The notes: generated from the sequence alone by a model not told the origin. Numbered from the stretch's first letter, positions 45,574-54,373 are shown. The stretch is DNA of 64,000 bases from Halomonas piscis (GCF_031886125.1 NZ_CP119391.1:806001-870000); one strand, 5' to 3'. Numbers and translations: made by a program.

Positions 45574-46353
45574 CTAGGGCTTGGGGCTGCCGAATATTTC
45601 GGTGACTTCATTCCCCTGGGGCAGTCCCTGCTTGACGCTTACGTCGCCGTTGGCCTTTTTATAGAGGATCGTGGGCGTGGCGAAGTACCCCAGCGATTTC
45701 ATGAGCGCGTTGTTATCGGCGACTTTCTGGCGCGCCGTATCGGGAATGTTATCCGCGACTTCAATGCCGCCCTGGTCGTAGTTGCGCTCGCTGCGGTTCA
45801 AGGCCGCAGAGGGATCGTCAGCGGCGAGTATGGTGGCCGCTTTGGGCGCGCTGTCCTGCTTCAGGATGCCGACGAGAATATGGCGAATCTGTACCTTCCC
45901 GGCGTTCACCCAGGGCCTTGCCTGCTGCCAGAACTGATGGCAATAGGGGCAGTTGGGGTCGGTAAATTCATAGATGATGACCTCGGCATCCTCGCTGCCG
46001 TCGCGTACCCAGTCGGCGGATTCCACCTGCTCCCAGGCTTTTTCGCCCTGAGGGCCCGAGACGATGCGCTCAAGGGGCTCAGCGCTGAGGTCTTCGCCCT
46101 GGGCGCCGATCATCGTGCCCAGAATGGCTTGCTGTCCGTCTTCCGTCAGGTAGATAGCCACGGGTTTGCCCCGCAGCGTGGCCGCGTAGCCGGTCAGGTT
46201 GCCGGGGGCATTGAAGGTGTCGATCACCTCAACGCCATGGCCGGTAATCGCCGCTACCGGGTCGGGCAGCTCGTCCGGGGAAATATCAGCGCTGGCGCTG
46301 GTGGCCAGGGTGGCAAGCGAGAGTGTCAGTAATGCGCGTGGGGAACGTTTCAT
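45574..46353 (-). CDS. dsbG: DsbG-like periplasmic disulfide isomerase/chaperone
   Basis: 259 residues from ATG 46353 (KRSPRALLTLSLATLATSASA signal, cleaved after about residue 22). An N-terminal dimerisation domain is followed by a thioredoxin fold with TDPNCPYCHQFW (active site CPYC, as in DsbG; DsbC has CGYC) and the cis-Pro segment GYFATPTILY. DsbG reduces sulfenic acids and protects single cysteines in the periplasm and receives electrons from DsbD, encoded next to it. The stop codon lies within the CTAG duplicated by an IS insertion, so the protein end is unaltered. Confidence 0.88.
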   Translation of the reverse strand: MKRSPRALLTLSLATLATSASADISPDELPDPVAAITGHGVEVIDTFNAPGNLTGYAATLRGKPVAIYLTEDGQQAILGTMIGAQGEDLSAEPLERIVSGPQGEKAWEQVESADWVRDGSEDAEVIIYEFTDPNCPYCHQFWQQARPWVNAGKVQIRHILVGILKQDSAPKAATILAADDPSAALNRSERNYDQGGIEVADNIPDTARQKVADNNALMKSLGYFATPTILYKKANGDVSVKQGLPQGNEVTEIFGSPKP

Positions 46354-46448
46354 GAAAGCTCCTTTACCGGGTGAATGGGCCATCGCCTCGCGGGTGGCGC
46401 GCTTGCGCCCCAGGGGAGATGGCCTGATGAAGTGAGTTCGGGTGTCAA

Positions 46449-48335
46449 TCAGGAACCCTGGGCCTGGGAGAGCCGCTGAAGAAATTCATCCGGCCCCAGC
46501 TCGCCGACGATGCGAGCGGCGCGTCGCTCTTCGCCGTCAGGCCCGATGAGCAGGAGCGTGGGCGGACCAATAATGTTGAAGGCCTGCATCAATTCGCGGT
46601 CGTCCGCATCGTTTTCGGTAACGTCAGGGCGCAGCAGCTGAAAGTCGCCAAGGGCCTGCTGCACTTCGGCGTTGCCAAAGACTTCTTCTTCAATGACCTT
46701 GCAGGAGATGCACCAATCGGCATAAAAATCCACCAGCGTCCACTGGCCGTTTGTGGTGGCGGTATCGACCTGGGCCTTTAGCATGTCGAGATCGGCGGTC
46801 TCCTCGAAGCGGTCCATGAAGTCACCCTGCGAGGCACCGGCCGCGGCCGCGCCGTTGCCGGGCGTGGAGACAAACCCGAGCGGCTGGCTCAAGCTGTCGG
46901 CACCGCCGGCCGCGCCGATTACCAGTAGCCCGCCCCAAAGGCTGAGAATCAGGCCAGCGATCCGCGAGATCATGCGCGACGGCGCCGTGGGCGCGGCTGT
47001 ATGCACCGCGAACTGGTAAAGCGTGACGCCGATGGCCAGCACCCATGCGCCCCAAAGCCCCAGCGTTACGCTTGCGGGCACCACGCGTTCGACAAACCAG
47101 ATGGCAGTACCCAGCAGAACGAAGCCGAAGACGACCTTCACGCCGGTCATCCAGCCTCCCGGCTTGGGCAATAGCCGCGCGCCGACGGTACCGGCGAGGA
47201 TCAGCGGAGCCCCCATGCCCAGCCCCAGGGTAAACAGCGCGCTGCCGCCCAGCACCACGTCGCCGCTATCGGCGATGTAGAGCAGAGCGCCCGCCAGCGG
47301 TGCGGTCATGCACGGCCCCACCAGCAGCGCCGAGAGCACGCCCATCACCGCAGCGCCGCCGAGGCTGCCGCCACGCTGGCGGCTATTGGCACGGTCGAGC
47401 CTGTTACGCAGGCCCGCCGGCAGCTGGATTTCATAAAGGCCGAACATCGACGCGGCGAGGGCAATAAACACCAGCGCAAAAGCGCCCAGCACCCAAGGCG
47501 TTTGCATGATGGCCTGCAGGTTGGCACCGGCCAGCGCCGCCACGACGCCGAGCAGCGCATAGGTGATCGCCATCGGCAGTACATAGGCAACCGAGAGCAT
47601 AAAGCCGCGCTTGCCGCGGGCGCCGCTGCCCACGATCAGGCTGGTAAGAATCGGCACCATCGGCAGCACGCAAGGGGTGAACACGAGCAATAACCCCAGG
47701 CCAAAAAAGACGGCCAGCACCCAGATGGCGTTGCCTTCGGCCAGGCTTGCCGCCAGCGTCTGGTCCTCGCCCAGCTCAGCTGAGCCGGCCTGGCTTTCGG
47801 CAGCGGATGATGCGTTATCTTCACCGGCATCGGTGGGCGTGGAGCCCGGGGTGCTGGCGTTCTGGATGTCGGGGCTGCCGCTGCTGGCAAGGCCGCTGCT
47901 GCCCGTGTATTCCGCGAGATCCAGCGTAGCGCGCTCGGGCGGGTAGCACAGCCCGGCCTCGGCGCAGCCCTGCCAGGTCAGGTTCAGCTGCTGTACCTGA
48001 CCCGGATCGACGGTGACGGCCACCTGGTCGTAATACACTTCGGACTTGCCAAAAAACTCGTCCTCGATCGTTTCACCGTCGGGAAAGGTCACGTCGGCGA
48101 CCTGCTGGGCCTCGCCTTCAAACCCGAACTGCTTGCGGTAAAGGTAATAGTCCGGGGCAATCTCCCAGGTAATCGTTAACGTGTCATCGTCGTTGGTTGC
48201 CACGTCATAGCTGAACGCTTGATCGACCGGCAAGAAATCATTACTCGCCGCCGCGCTGGTGGCCAACATGGCAGACCCGGCTAACAGGAAAAGCAGGAAA
48301 AAAATCTGCCGAGCATACGAAGATAGCGACATCAA
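46449..48335 (-). CDS. dsbD: Thiol:disulfide interchange protein DsbD
   Basis: 628 residues. Signal peptide (about 1-30), N-terminal alpha domain (immunoglobulin-like, ending near 150 and holding the CAEAGLCYPP cysteine pair), a Ser/Ala/Gly/Thr-rich linker (about 145-190), a transmembrane beta domain of eight helices with the pair in FTPCVLPMVP and LLVGPCMTAPLAGALL, and a C-terminal thioredoxin domain with DWCISCKVIEEEVF. It moves electrons from cytoplasmic thioredoxin to periplasmic DsbC/DsbG. The start is the first of two adjacent ATGs. 95 bp upstream of dsbG on the same strand. Confidence 0.95.
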   Translation of the reverse strand: MMSLSSYARQIFFLLFLLAGSAMLATSAAASNDFLPVDQAFSYDVATNDDDTLTITWEIAPDYYLYRKQFGFEGEAQQVADVTFPDGETIEDEFFGKSEVYYDQVAVTVDPGQVQQLNLTWQGCAEAGLCYPPERATLDLAEYTGSSGLASSGSPDIQNASTPGSTPTDAGEDNASSAAESQAGSAELGEDQTLAASLAEGNAIWVLAVFFGLGLLLVFTPCVLPMVPILTSLIVGSGARGKRGFMLSVAYVLPMAITYALLGVVAALAGANLQAIMQTPWVLGAFALVFIALAASMFGLYEIQLPAGLRNRLDRANSRQRGGSLGGAAVMGVLSALLVGPCMTAPLAGALLYIADSGDVVLGGSALFTLGLGMGAPLILAGTVGARLLPKPGGWMTGVKVVFGFVLLGTAIWFVERVVPASVTLGLWGAWVLAIGVTLYQFAVHTAAPTAPSRMISRIAGLILSLWGGLLVIGAAGGADSLSQPLGFVSTPGNGAAAAGASQGDFMDRFEETADLDMLKAQVDTATTNGQWTLVDFYADWCISCKVIEEEVFGNAEVQQALGDFQLLRPDVTENDADDRELMQAFNIIGPPTLLLIGPDGEERRAARIVGELGPDEFLQRLSQAQGS

Positions 48336-48595
48336 CCCGCGCTCCTTTGTGTCATCACGACGCCATCAAGGCGCGTCATCAAGGTGACTGTATAAAGCGG
48401 GCTGACCATCGGTGCAGCCCGCTAGTCGGTCCAGCATGACGGAGCCCGATTAGGCCAGAATTAGGCGCGGTGACGGTGGCGGTCATGCCGTTTCAGGCAC
48501 TTTTCTTTCCGCTCGCATCACGACACACTGCCGCTGGGTAAATCGATGCAGGCGCTTCTCATGGCGAAGTGAGGCGCAATACAGCGAGACACAAC

Positions 48596-49282
48596 ATGCA
48601 TGTATTACTGGTGGAAGATTCATCGGCGGTGGGGTCGGGTATTCGTACCGGGCTGCAGATGGCGGGGTTTACCGTCGACTGGGTGACCAATGCCGGCGAT
48701 GCGCGGCTATTGCTCGATACCGTGGACAGCGATGCGGTGGTGCTGGATCTGGGCCTGCCGGATACCGACGGGTTGAGGCTTTTGCACGAATGGCGTGCCC
48801 GCGGGTTGACGGTGCCGGTACTGGTGCTGACCGCGCGCGACACGGTGGCCGAGCGGATAGCCGGCCTGGACACGGGGGCCGATGACTACATGCTCAAACC
48901 CTTCGACCTGGATGAGCTCACCGCCCGCCTGAAGGCGCTGGTGCGCCGTGCGGCGGGGCGCGCACGGTCGCTGATCGAACACGGCCCGCTGAGCATTGAT
49001 ACCGCCGGCCGCCGGGTTTGGCGCCACGGGCATGAAGTCGAGCTCACCTACAGCGAGTTTACCCTGCTGCACAAGCTGCTCAACGCGCGCGGCGGTATTC
49101 TCAACGTCGAGCAGCTGAAAGATACGCTATATGGCCTGGAAACCCAGGTGGAAAGCAATGCCGTCAACGTGCACATCCACCATCTGCGCCGCAAGCTGGG
49201 GCGCGGCGTCATTCAAACCGTCCGCGGGCTGGGCTATCGGCTAGGCGATCCTGGCGAACTGGATAACGGCGAGCCAACATGA
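48596..49282 (+). CDS. OmpR-family response regulator (QseB/PmrA/TctD type)
   Basis: 228 residues from ATG 48596 (HVLLVEDSSAVGSG). Receiver: acidic pair EDS (7-9), phospho-Asp in AVVLDLGLPD (about 51), LVLTARD, and Lys in DDYMLKPFDLDELTARL. C-terminal winged helix (about 135-220) with VELTYSEFTLLHKLL and VNVHIHHLRRKLG, VRGLGYRL. The gene overlaps the sensor kinase start by 4 bp, so they form a pair; the kinase is disrupted, leaving this regulator without its cognate sensor. Divergent from dsbD, which is a candidate target. Confidence 0.92.
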   Translation: MHVLLVEDSSAVGSGIRTGLQMAGFTVDWVTNAGDARLLLDTVDSDAVVLDLGLPDTDGLRLLHEWRARGLTVPVLVLTARDTVAERIAGLDTGADDYMLKPFDLDELTARLKALVRRAAGRARSLIEHGPLSIDTAGRRVWRHGHEVELTYSEFTLLHKLLNARGGILNVEQLKDTLYGLETQVESNAVNVHIHHLRRKLGRGVIQTVRGLGYRLGDPGELDNGEPT

Positions 49283-50006
49283 GCCTGCGCCGGCGGTTAC
49301 TGCTCTCTCTCGGGGTATCGTTCTGCGTGCTGTGGGTGTTGGCAGCGGCGTGGCTTTACAACGACTTGCGCGACCAGATGCGGGAAACGCTGGATCAGCG
49401 CCTGGCCGCCTCGGCCCGCATGGTAGCGGGGCTGGTCGCACAGCTCCCCGAAGGTGCCTGGGCGCAAGCCAACGAGCCGCAGCTGTCGGTTCCGCATAGC
49501 AGCAGCGTAGCCTGCCAGATTAGTTCGCCCGCCGGCCAGATGCTGATGCGCACCCACGGCGTGTTTGACGACGCGCTGGATACGCCCGCACCGGGATTCA
49601 CCAATCGCCGGATCGATGGGCAGCGCTGGCGCCTGTACACCTACGTGCAAAGCGGGCTGCACATTACCACCGCAGACCGGCTGGCGGATCGCACCGCGCT
49701 TCAGCGCAATATCATTCAGGTCGCGGTATTGCCGTTTGTGGTCGCCCTGCTCGGCAGCCTGGTGGTGCTTTGGGTAGGTATTCGCCGAGGCTTGCGCCCG
49801 TTTGAGCATCTGCGCCGCGAGCTTGCCCGTCGTGCGCCGGATACGCTCACACCGGTTCAGATCGACAAGGCTCCGGCCGAACTGGTCCCCGCGATCGATA
49901 CGCTCAATCAGCTGCTGGTACGCACCCATGATGCGCTACGGCGCGAGCAGCGTTTTACCAACGATACCGCCCACGAACTGCGCACGCCGTTAACGGCGAT
50001 TAAAAC
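49279..50006 (+). pseudogene. Sensor histidine kinase, truncated by an ISL3-family insertion
   Basis: 242 codons of a QseC/TctE-type kinase survive: first helix (about 8-27), periplasmic sensor region (28-145), second helix (about 149-168), HAMP-like linker and the H-box FTNDTAHELRTPLTAIKTA with the phospho-His. The gene is then cut by the ISL3 element. The rest of HisKA and the whole ATPase domain are absent, and no remnant is found on the far side of the insertions, so the loss is a deletion and not a simple insertion. Confidence 0.9.
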
Positions 50007-51355
50007 GGCTCTTCGTCGTTGGGTGTGGAATTCGCCCCCTGAGCTGGGCCAGAATATGACCTCCACGACGACAGGAGGTATGACATGGACGGCACCCAGA
50101 TTCTGACCCTCGGCCTGGGCTTGGAAGCGCCCTGGATTCTCAAGGACCAGCACCTGGACACCTCCGTATCGCCCCACCGTCTGGACCTCTACGTCGAGGC
50201 CGAGCGTGGCAGCCTCTACCCCTGCCCTGAGTGCGGCGAGGCCTGTCCGGCTCATGACTTCGCTGACAAGACGTGGCGGCACCTGAACTTCTTCCAGCAT
50301 CACTGCTACTTGCATGCTCGCGTGCCGCGTACCAAGTGCCCGGAGCATGGCGTCAAGCGTATCGAGGTCCCTTGGGCGAGGCCGGGCAGCGACTTCACCC
50401 TGCTGTTCGAGCAGGCGGCCATGTCACTGGTCAAGGAGATGCCGGTGTTGGCCGTCTCCCGACAGCTGGAGATCTCCGACAAGCGGCTGTGGCGCATCGT
50501 GCATCACTACGTCGGTCGGATGCTGGGGCAGCTGGATCTGAGCAACGTGGCCACCGTTGGCGTGGACGAAACCGCGTCCCGGCGTGGCCAGCGCTATGTG
50601 ACGGTGTTCCTTGATATGCAACGCAAGCAGGAACCGGTGATCTTCGCCGTCCCCGGCCACGGCAAGGACGCCATCAAGGCCTTTAGCGCCTTCCTGGCGG
50701 CCCATGGCGGCGATCCGGACAACGTGGTCGAGGTCGTCTGCGACATGTCACAAGCCTTCCTCAGCGGCGTGGCTGAGTACCTTCCCAAGGCCGAGGTCAC
50801 GGTCGACTGGTTCCATATCGTGCAGACCTTCACCAAGCGGCTAGACGAGGTGCGCAAGAAGGAGCGCCGCGAGCAGGAACACCCCAAGTCGCTGCGCTGG
50901 GCCCTGCTGAAGAGCCTGGACAACGAGAACCTGACGCCCAAGCAGCTGGCGGCTCTCCAGGAGCTGGTGGCTGACCAGAGCGCCACGTCCGATGCCTGGG
51001 TGATCAAGGAGAAGCTGCGCTGGATCCAGAAGGCGCCGACGCCACGAGCGGCTCGATGGCGCATCACGCACTACCTCAGGGTCATGAAGGCGGCGGTCTC
51101 GGAGAAGCCATTGCTGAAGCCGATGGGAAAGGCCCTGGCGACGTTGGAGCGCCACGCCGATGCGGTGGTTAGGCGTTGGATTTCGGGACTGACGAACGCA
51201 CGACTGGAAGGCATGAACGGTCTGTTTCAGGCGGCTCGGTCACGCGCACGGGGTTACCGGAACGAAGCCAACTTCATCGCCATGATCTACCTGATTGGCA
51301 GCCCGGTGGGGCGCCTGTTCGATCAGGCCAAATCCACATGAAACGACGAAGAACC
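50007..51355 (+). mobile_element. ISL3-family element, copy 2 (inverted relative to copy 1)
   Basis: 1349 bp, same inverted repeats as copy 1 (GGCTCTTCGTCG at 50007, ending CGACGAAGAACC at 51355). The flanking 8-mers differ: ATTAAAAC (49999-50006) and TGCCTAGG (51356-51363). With no target duplication, at least one flank has been replaced since insertion. Copies 1 and 2 are in opposite orientations around dsbG-dsbD-regulator-kinase. Confidence 0.93.
50085..51341 (+). CDS. ISL3-family transposase (copy 2)
   Basis: 418 residues, identical as read to the copy at 43486-44742: Zn-finger CPECGEACPAHD, helix-turn-helix, DDE domain with VGVDETASRRGQRY, VDWFHIVQTF and ARLEGMNGLFQ. Intact frame and intact inverted repeats mean this copy could be an active source. 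Confidence 0.92.
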   Translation: MDGTQILTLGLGLEAPWILKDQHLDTSVSPHRLDLYVEAERGSLYPCPECGEACPAHDFADKTWRHLNFFQHHCYLHARVPRTKCPEHGVKRIEVPWARPGSDFTLLFEQAAMSLVKEMPVLAVSRQLEISDKRLWRIVHHYVGRMLGQLDLSNVATVGVDETASRRGQRYVTVFLDMQRKQEPVIFAVPGHGKDAIKAFSAFLAAHGGDPDNVVEVVCDMSQAFLSGVAEYLPKAEVTVDWFHIVQTFTKRLDEVRKKERREQEHPKSLRWALLKSLDNENLTPKQLAALQELVADQSATSDAWVIKEKLRWIQKAPTPRAARWRITHYLRVMKAAVSEKPLLKPMGKALATLERHADAVVRRWISGLTNARLEGMNGLFQAARSRARGYRNEANFIAMIYLIGSPVGRLFDQAKST

Positions 51356-51362
51356 TGCCTAG

Positions 51363-52217
51363 GGCCTGTTGACGTTTCACATTGGTAGCCATAAAAAGCC
51401 GCATGCCAAGGCCACCATGCTTTCGTAATTTCGTTTGAGCTTATCGTAGCGCGTCGCAATGGCGCGATACGGGTTCAATCGAGCAAAGGCATTCTCAACC
51501 AGATGCCGGTAGCGATATAACCCTCTGTCCAGATTGGCATTTCCTTTTTTCGAGTTACGCCTGCGTGGAATGACGGCAGCCATTCCTTTGGCTTCGACCT
51601 GCTCGCGGATACGTTCACTGTCATAGCCTTTGTCAGCCACCAGCGCGTCACCTGCCGGCAAACCGTCAATCAATGCCTGGGCTTCCGTGCTGTCGTGCAC
51701 TTCACCCCCGGTTATTCTGAAGGCGATCGGCAACCCATAAGCATCCACGGCCAAGTGGATCTTGCTGGTATTGCCTGCACGACTTTTGCCAATGGCTTCT
51801 GCATCTTCCGTGGCAGCCCCAGTGCTATCTTGGTGAGCCTTGACGTAGGAACCATCAATAAATAGCCACTCGACATCAGGATCTTCCACCAGAGAGATGA
51901 AAATCCTCATCAGCTTTCCACTCGCTGACCAGGCGTTGAAGCGCTTGTAGACCGTGTTCCAGGGGCCAAACGCCTCCGGTAGGTCCCGCCACGGGCAGCC
52001 GGTTCGCATCCGATAAAGGATGCCTTCCACCGTGGTACGCAGATCGGTCTTGTCATAAATACCTTGTTGAAGCAGGATAGATTTCAGCTTCGGCCAGTGT
52101 TCATCCGTGAGCATTTGTCGGGGCATGGCAGGCTTGCAGTTTGTTGGCTTAGGAACCTTTATTCTGTGAGCTTGCCCCTATCCTGCCAATACCCCTGCCA
52201 TGAAACGTCAACAGACC
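51363..52217 (-). mobile_element. IS5-family element 2, copy 2 (intact)
   Basis: 855 bp with ends GGCCTGTTGACGTTTCA and (complement of right end) GGTCTGTTGACGTTTCA. Left flank is CTAG (51359-51362), right flank CTAA (52218-52221); both fit YTAR, but they are not identical, so the two flanks probably come from different insertion sites joined by recombination. It lies 7 bp from ISL3 copy 2. Confidence 0.88.
51377..52126 (-). CDS. IS5-family transposase (intact copy)
   Basis: 249 residues in one frame. Motifs: GCPWRDLPEAFGPWNTVYKRFNAW, first Asp in LFIDGSYVKAHQD, AIGKSRAGNTSKIHLAVDAYG, VADKGYDSERIR (second Asp), and the Glu in LVENAFARLNPYRAIATRYDK. A single-frame IS5-family transposase, distinct from the two-frame element at 42531. 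Ribosome site and start at 52126 are equivalent to the interrupted copy. Confidence 0.9.
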   Translation of the reverse strand: MPRQMLTDEHWPKLKSILLQQGIYDKTDLRTTVEGILYRMRTGCPWRDLPEAFGPWNTVYKRFNAWSASGKLMRIFISLVEDPDVEWLFIDGSYVKAHQDSTGAATEDAEAIGKSRAGNTSKIHLAVDAYGLPIAFRITGGEVHDSTEAQALIDGLPAGDALVADKGYDSERIREQVEAKGMAAVIPRRRNSKKGNANLDRGLYRYRHLVENAFARLNPYRAIATRYDKLKRNYESMVALACGFLWLPM

Positions 52218-52250
52218 CTAAGAGCTTATCGTCAGTCAATAACCCGACAG

Positions 52251-52355
52251 TCAGCCAGCGTTCGGCTGGCCCCCGTGCTGCATGAAAAGAAGGCCGGTTA
52301 CGGCTCGGAGCAGGCTCAGAACATGCGGTTGCCACGTCGAGAAGAAGGTAGTCAT
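52251..52355 (-). pseudogene. doxX-like gene, 5' fragment
   Basis: From ATG 52355 (strong context AGGAAAAGACA) 34 codons read TTFFSTWQPHVLSLLRAVTG then LLFMQHGGQ, a typical DoxX N-terminal membrane helix, usually followed by KLFGFP. After HGGQ the similarity ends in PNAG-stop, about 40 bp from the IS5 element. In enterics a DoxX gene (yqjF) sits beside yqjG, as here. The remainder was removed together with the sensor-kinase 3' end. Confidence 0.75.
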
Positions 52356-52461
52356 TGTCTTTTCCTTATGCTGTTGAAATTGATTAAGAAAGCTTGGTGT
52401 GCCCGGGCCTTGCTCAGCCCGGGCCCGCCGATGGTGCAAGGCTGCGGTTACTACTGATAGC

Positions 52462-53466
52462 TCAGGTCTTCGTGCGCATGCCCCGCCCGGGCAGGCGCTC
52501 GCGGTCGTGGGGGCGTTCAAGGTCAAGAAGCGGCCCCTTGGGCACGATGCCGTTGGGGTTGATGGTGTCGTGGCTCATGTAATAGTGGCGCTGGATATGG
52601 TCGAAGTTCACCGTCTCCTTGACCCCCGGCCACTGGTACAGCTCGCGCAGGTAGTGGGACAGGTTGGGGTAGTCTTCAATCCGGCGCAGGTTGCATTTGA
52701 AGTGCCCGTGGTAGACGGCGTCAAAGCGCACCAGGGTGGTAAACAGGCGAATATCGGCCTCGGTCAGCCACTCGCCGGCAAGATAACGGTGCTCGGCAAG
52801 CCTTGCTTCCATGCGGTCCAGCGCCTCGAACAGGGCCACGACGTGCGTCTCGTAAACGTCCTGCTCGGTGGCAAAGCCGGCTTTATACACGCCGTTGTTG
52901 ATGTGGTCGTAGACATCGGCGTTGACGGCATCGATGGTCTCGCGAAGATCCTGCGGGTAGAAATCCAGCCGGTTACCGGTGAGCTCGTCAAACGCCCCGT
53001 TGAGCATGCGCACAAGCTCGGCCGACTCGTTGTTGACGATGCGCCCGTCGCTCTTGTCCCACAGCGCCGGCACCGTTACCCGCCCGGTGTACTCCGGGTT
53101 GGTCAGAGTGTAGAGCTGGTGATGATAGTCAACGCCGTTGACCGCATCGCCGCTGGAGCCTTCGTCCAGGTGGTAGGTCCAGCCCTTTTCTCGCATCAGC
53201 GGGCTTACGTGGGAGACGCCGAACAGCGGCTCCAGCCCCTTCAGCTTGCGCATGATCAGCACGCGGTGCGCCCAGGGGCAGGCAAGCGACACATAAAGGT
53301 GAAAGCGGTCCGCCTCGGCCGCCACGCCCGGGTGACCATCCGCGGTAGGCTTGCCGTCTGACGTTACCCAGTCGCGCAGCTTGGCGGATTCGCGCACAAA
53401 CTCGCCGCCGTGCTTTTTGGTGTCGTACCACTGATCGTGCCATTCGCCGTTGATCAAAAGACCCAT
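52462..53466 (-). CDS. yqjG: Glutathionyl-hydroquinone reductase
   Basis: 334 residues, Xi-class glutathione transferase. The catalytic CPWAHR motif (YVSLACPWAHRVLIMRKLKG, Cys about 57) is followed by the family-specific GVSHVSPLM and, further on, YTGRVTVPALWDK and IVNNESAE. The C-terminal helical domain contains YKAGFA and LTEADIRLFTTLVRFD. It reduces glutathionyl-hydroquinones, linked to quinone detoxification. Neighbours doxX (fragment) and wrbA are quinone/redox-stress genes, probably under the divergent LysR regulator. Confidence 0.93.
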   Translation of the reverse strand: MGLLINGEWHDQWYDTKKHGGEFVRESAKLRDWVTSDGKPTADGHPGVAAEADRFHLYVSLACPWAHRVLIMRKLKGLEPLFGVSHVSPLMREKGWTYHLDEGSSGDAVNGVDYHHQLYTLTNPEYTGRVTVPALWDKSDGRIVNNESAELVRMLNGAFDELTGNRLDFYPQDLRETIDAVNADVYDHINNGVYKAGFATEQDVYETHVVALFEALDRMEARLAEHRYLAGEWLTEADIRLFTTLVRFDAVYHGHFKCNLRRIEDYPNLSHYLRELYQWPGVKETVNFDHIQRHYYMSHDTINPNGIVPKGPLLDLERPHDRERLPGRGMRTKT

Positions 53467-53552
53467 GGTGATTCACTCCGTATGCAAATTATCTGGGTGG
53501 GGTGTCAGGCCAGAAGCCGTGAGGGAGAGCGCTGCCCTCCCTCCACCACTCG

Positions 53553-53610
53553 GACTTAGCGGCCGAGCTTAGAAACTGAGCTTAGCGACTGAACTTAGCG
53601 ACTGAGCTTT
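53553..53610 (-). repeat. 13-nt tandem repeat over the wrbA stop codon
   Basis: Read on the minus strand, about four units of AAGCTCAGTCGCT with one to three changes each cover the end of wrbA and its trailer. The wrbA stop TAA (53597-53595) lies in the second unit. Slippage here would change the C-terminus or the distance to the next gene. Confidence 0.6.
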
Positions 53611-54194
53611 GCCGCCACCTTGGCCACGTGCTCGCCCTGGAAGCGGGCAATGGCCAGTTCGCGCTCGTCGGGCTGGCGCGAGCCGTCGCCGGCGGCAATG
53701 GTCGAGGCACCGTAGGGCGTGCCCCCGCCGACCTGAGAGATATCAAAAAGCTCAGAGGTTGCGTAGCCGATCGGCACAATTACCATGCCGTGGTGCGCCA
53801 GGGTGGTCCAGGTGGATGCAATGGTGGTTTCTTCACCGCCGCCGGTGCCGGTCGAGGTAAAGACGCTGGCCACCTTGCCCACCAGGCCGCCGTTGACCCA
53901 GAGGCCGCCGGTCTGATCGAGGAAGGTGCGCATCTGGCCGGACATGTTGCCAAAGCGCGTGGGCGTGCCGAAGATAACCGCGTCGTACTCGGCAAGTTCC
54001 GCCGGTGAAGCGACCGGGGCATCCTGATCGGTCTTGCCGCCGGCCGATGCAAAGGCGTCAGCCGGCATGGTTTCGGGGACGCGCTTGACCGTGACTTCGA
54101 CGCCGTCTACCCGGCGTGCGCCTTCGGCGACGGTGTTGGCCATGGTTTCGATATGGCCGTACATGGAATGATAGAGCACCAGTACCTTGGTCAT
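53595..54194 (-). CDS. wrbA: NAD(P)H:quinone oxidoreductase WrbA
   Basis: 199 residues from ATG 54194, preceded by CCAGGAGG. Flavodoxin-like: [22 protein letters not shown] binds FMN phosphate; [26 protein letters not shown] (about 79-104) and [11 protein letters not shown], then [30 protein letters not shown] loops. WrbA reduces quinones by two electrons and avoids semiquinone radicals. Upstream extension to 54356 would run over the regulatory gap and is rejected. Confidence 0.94.
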   Translation of the reverse strand: MTKVLVLYHSMYGHIETMANTVAEGARRVDGVEVTVKRVPETMPADAFASAGGKTDQDAPVASPAELAEYDAVIFGTPTRFGNMSGQMRTFLDQTGGLWVNGGLVGKVASVFTSTGTGGGEETTIASTWTTLAHHGMVIVPIGYATSELFDISQVGGGTPYGASTIAAGDGSRQPDERELAIARFQGEHVAKVAAKLSR

Positions 54195-54259
54195 TGTTGT
54201 TGCCTCCTGGGGAATACCCCCTGCTGTTTGGTTTACAGAACCTAGCCTAGCTGTTCTAT

Positions 54260-54288
54260 TGCGTGAGAAAGTGGCACTATTCCACGCA
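54260..54288. promoter_or_regulatory. Candidate LysR-type operator
   Basis: TGCGTG (54260-54265) and CACGCA (54283-54288) are perfect inverted repeats, with GTGG/CCAC (54271-54274 and 54282-54285) nested inside. The site lies in the middle of the wrbA-lysR divergent gap, where a LysR-type regulator normally binds. The T-N11-A pattern is present but weak evidence on its own. Confidence 0.4.
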
Positions 54289-54373
54289 TAAAGAACGGAT
54301 AATTCGATCAATTGCCGTATCGTTCGGCCATGCGCGGTGATATCCAGCCAGCGCATCGATCCGCGAGTGTTTC

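Noticed and set aside
48336..48595. Small RNA or leader gene in the dsbD-regulator gap
   Set aside because: Only a short direct repeat is visible; no hairpin with T-run and no open frame with a ribosome site was found.
49999..51363. Eight-bp target duplication around ISL3 copy 2
   Set aside because: The flanking 8-mers ATTAAAAC and TGCCTAGG do not match, so the feature was recorded as lacking a duplication.
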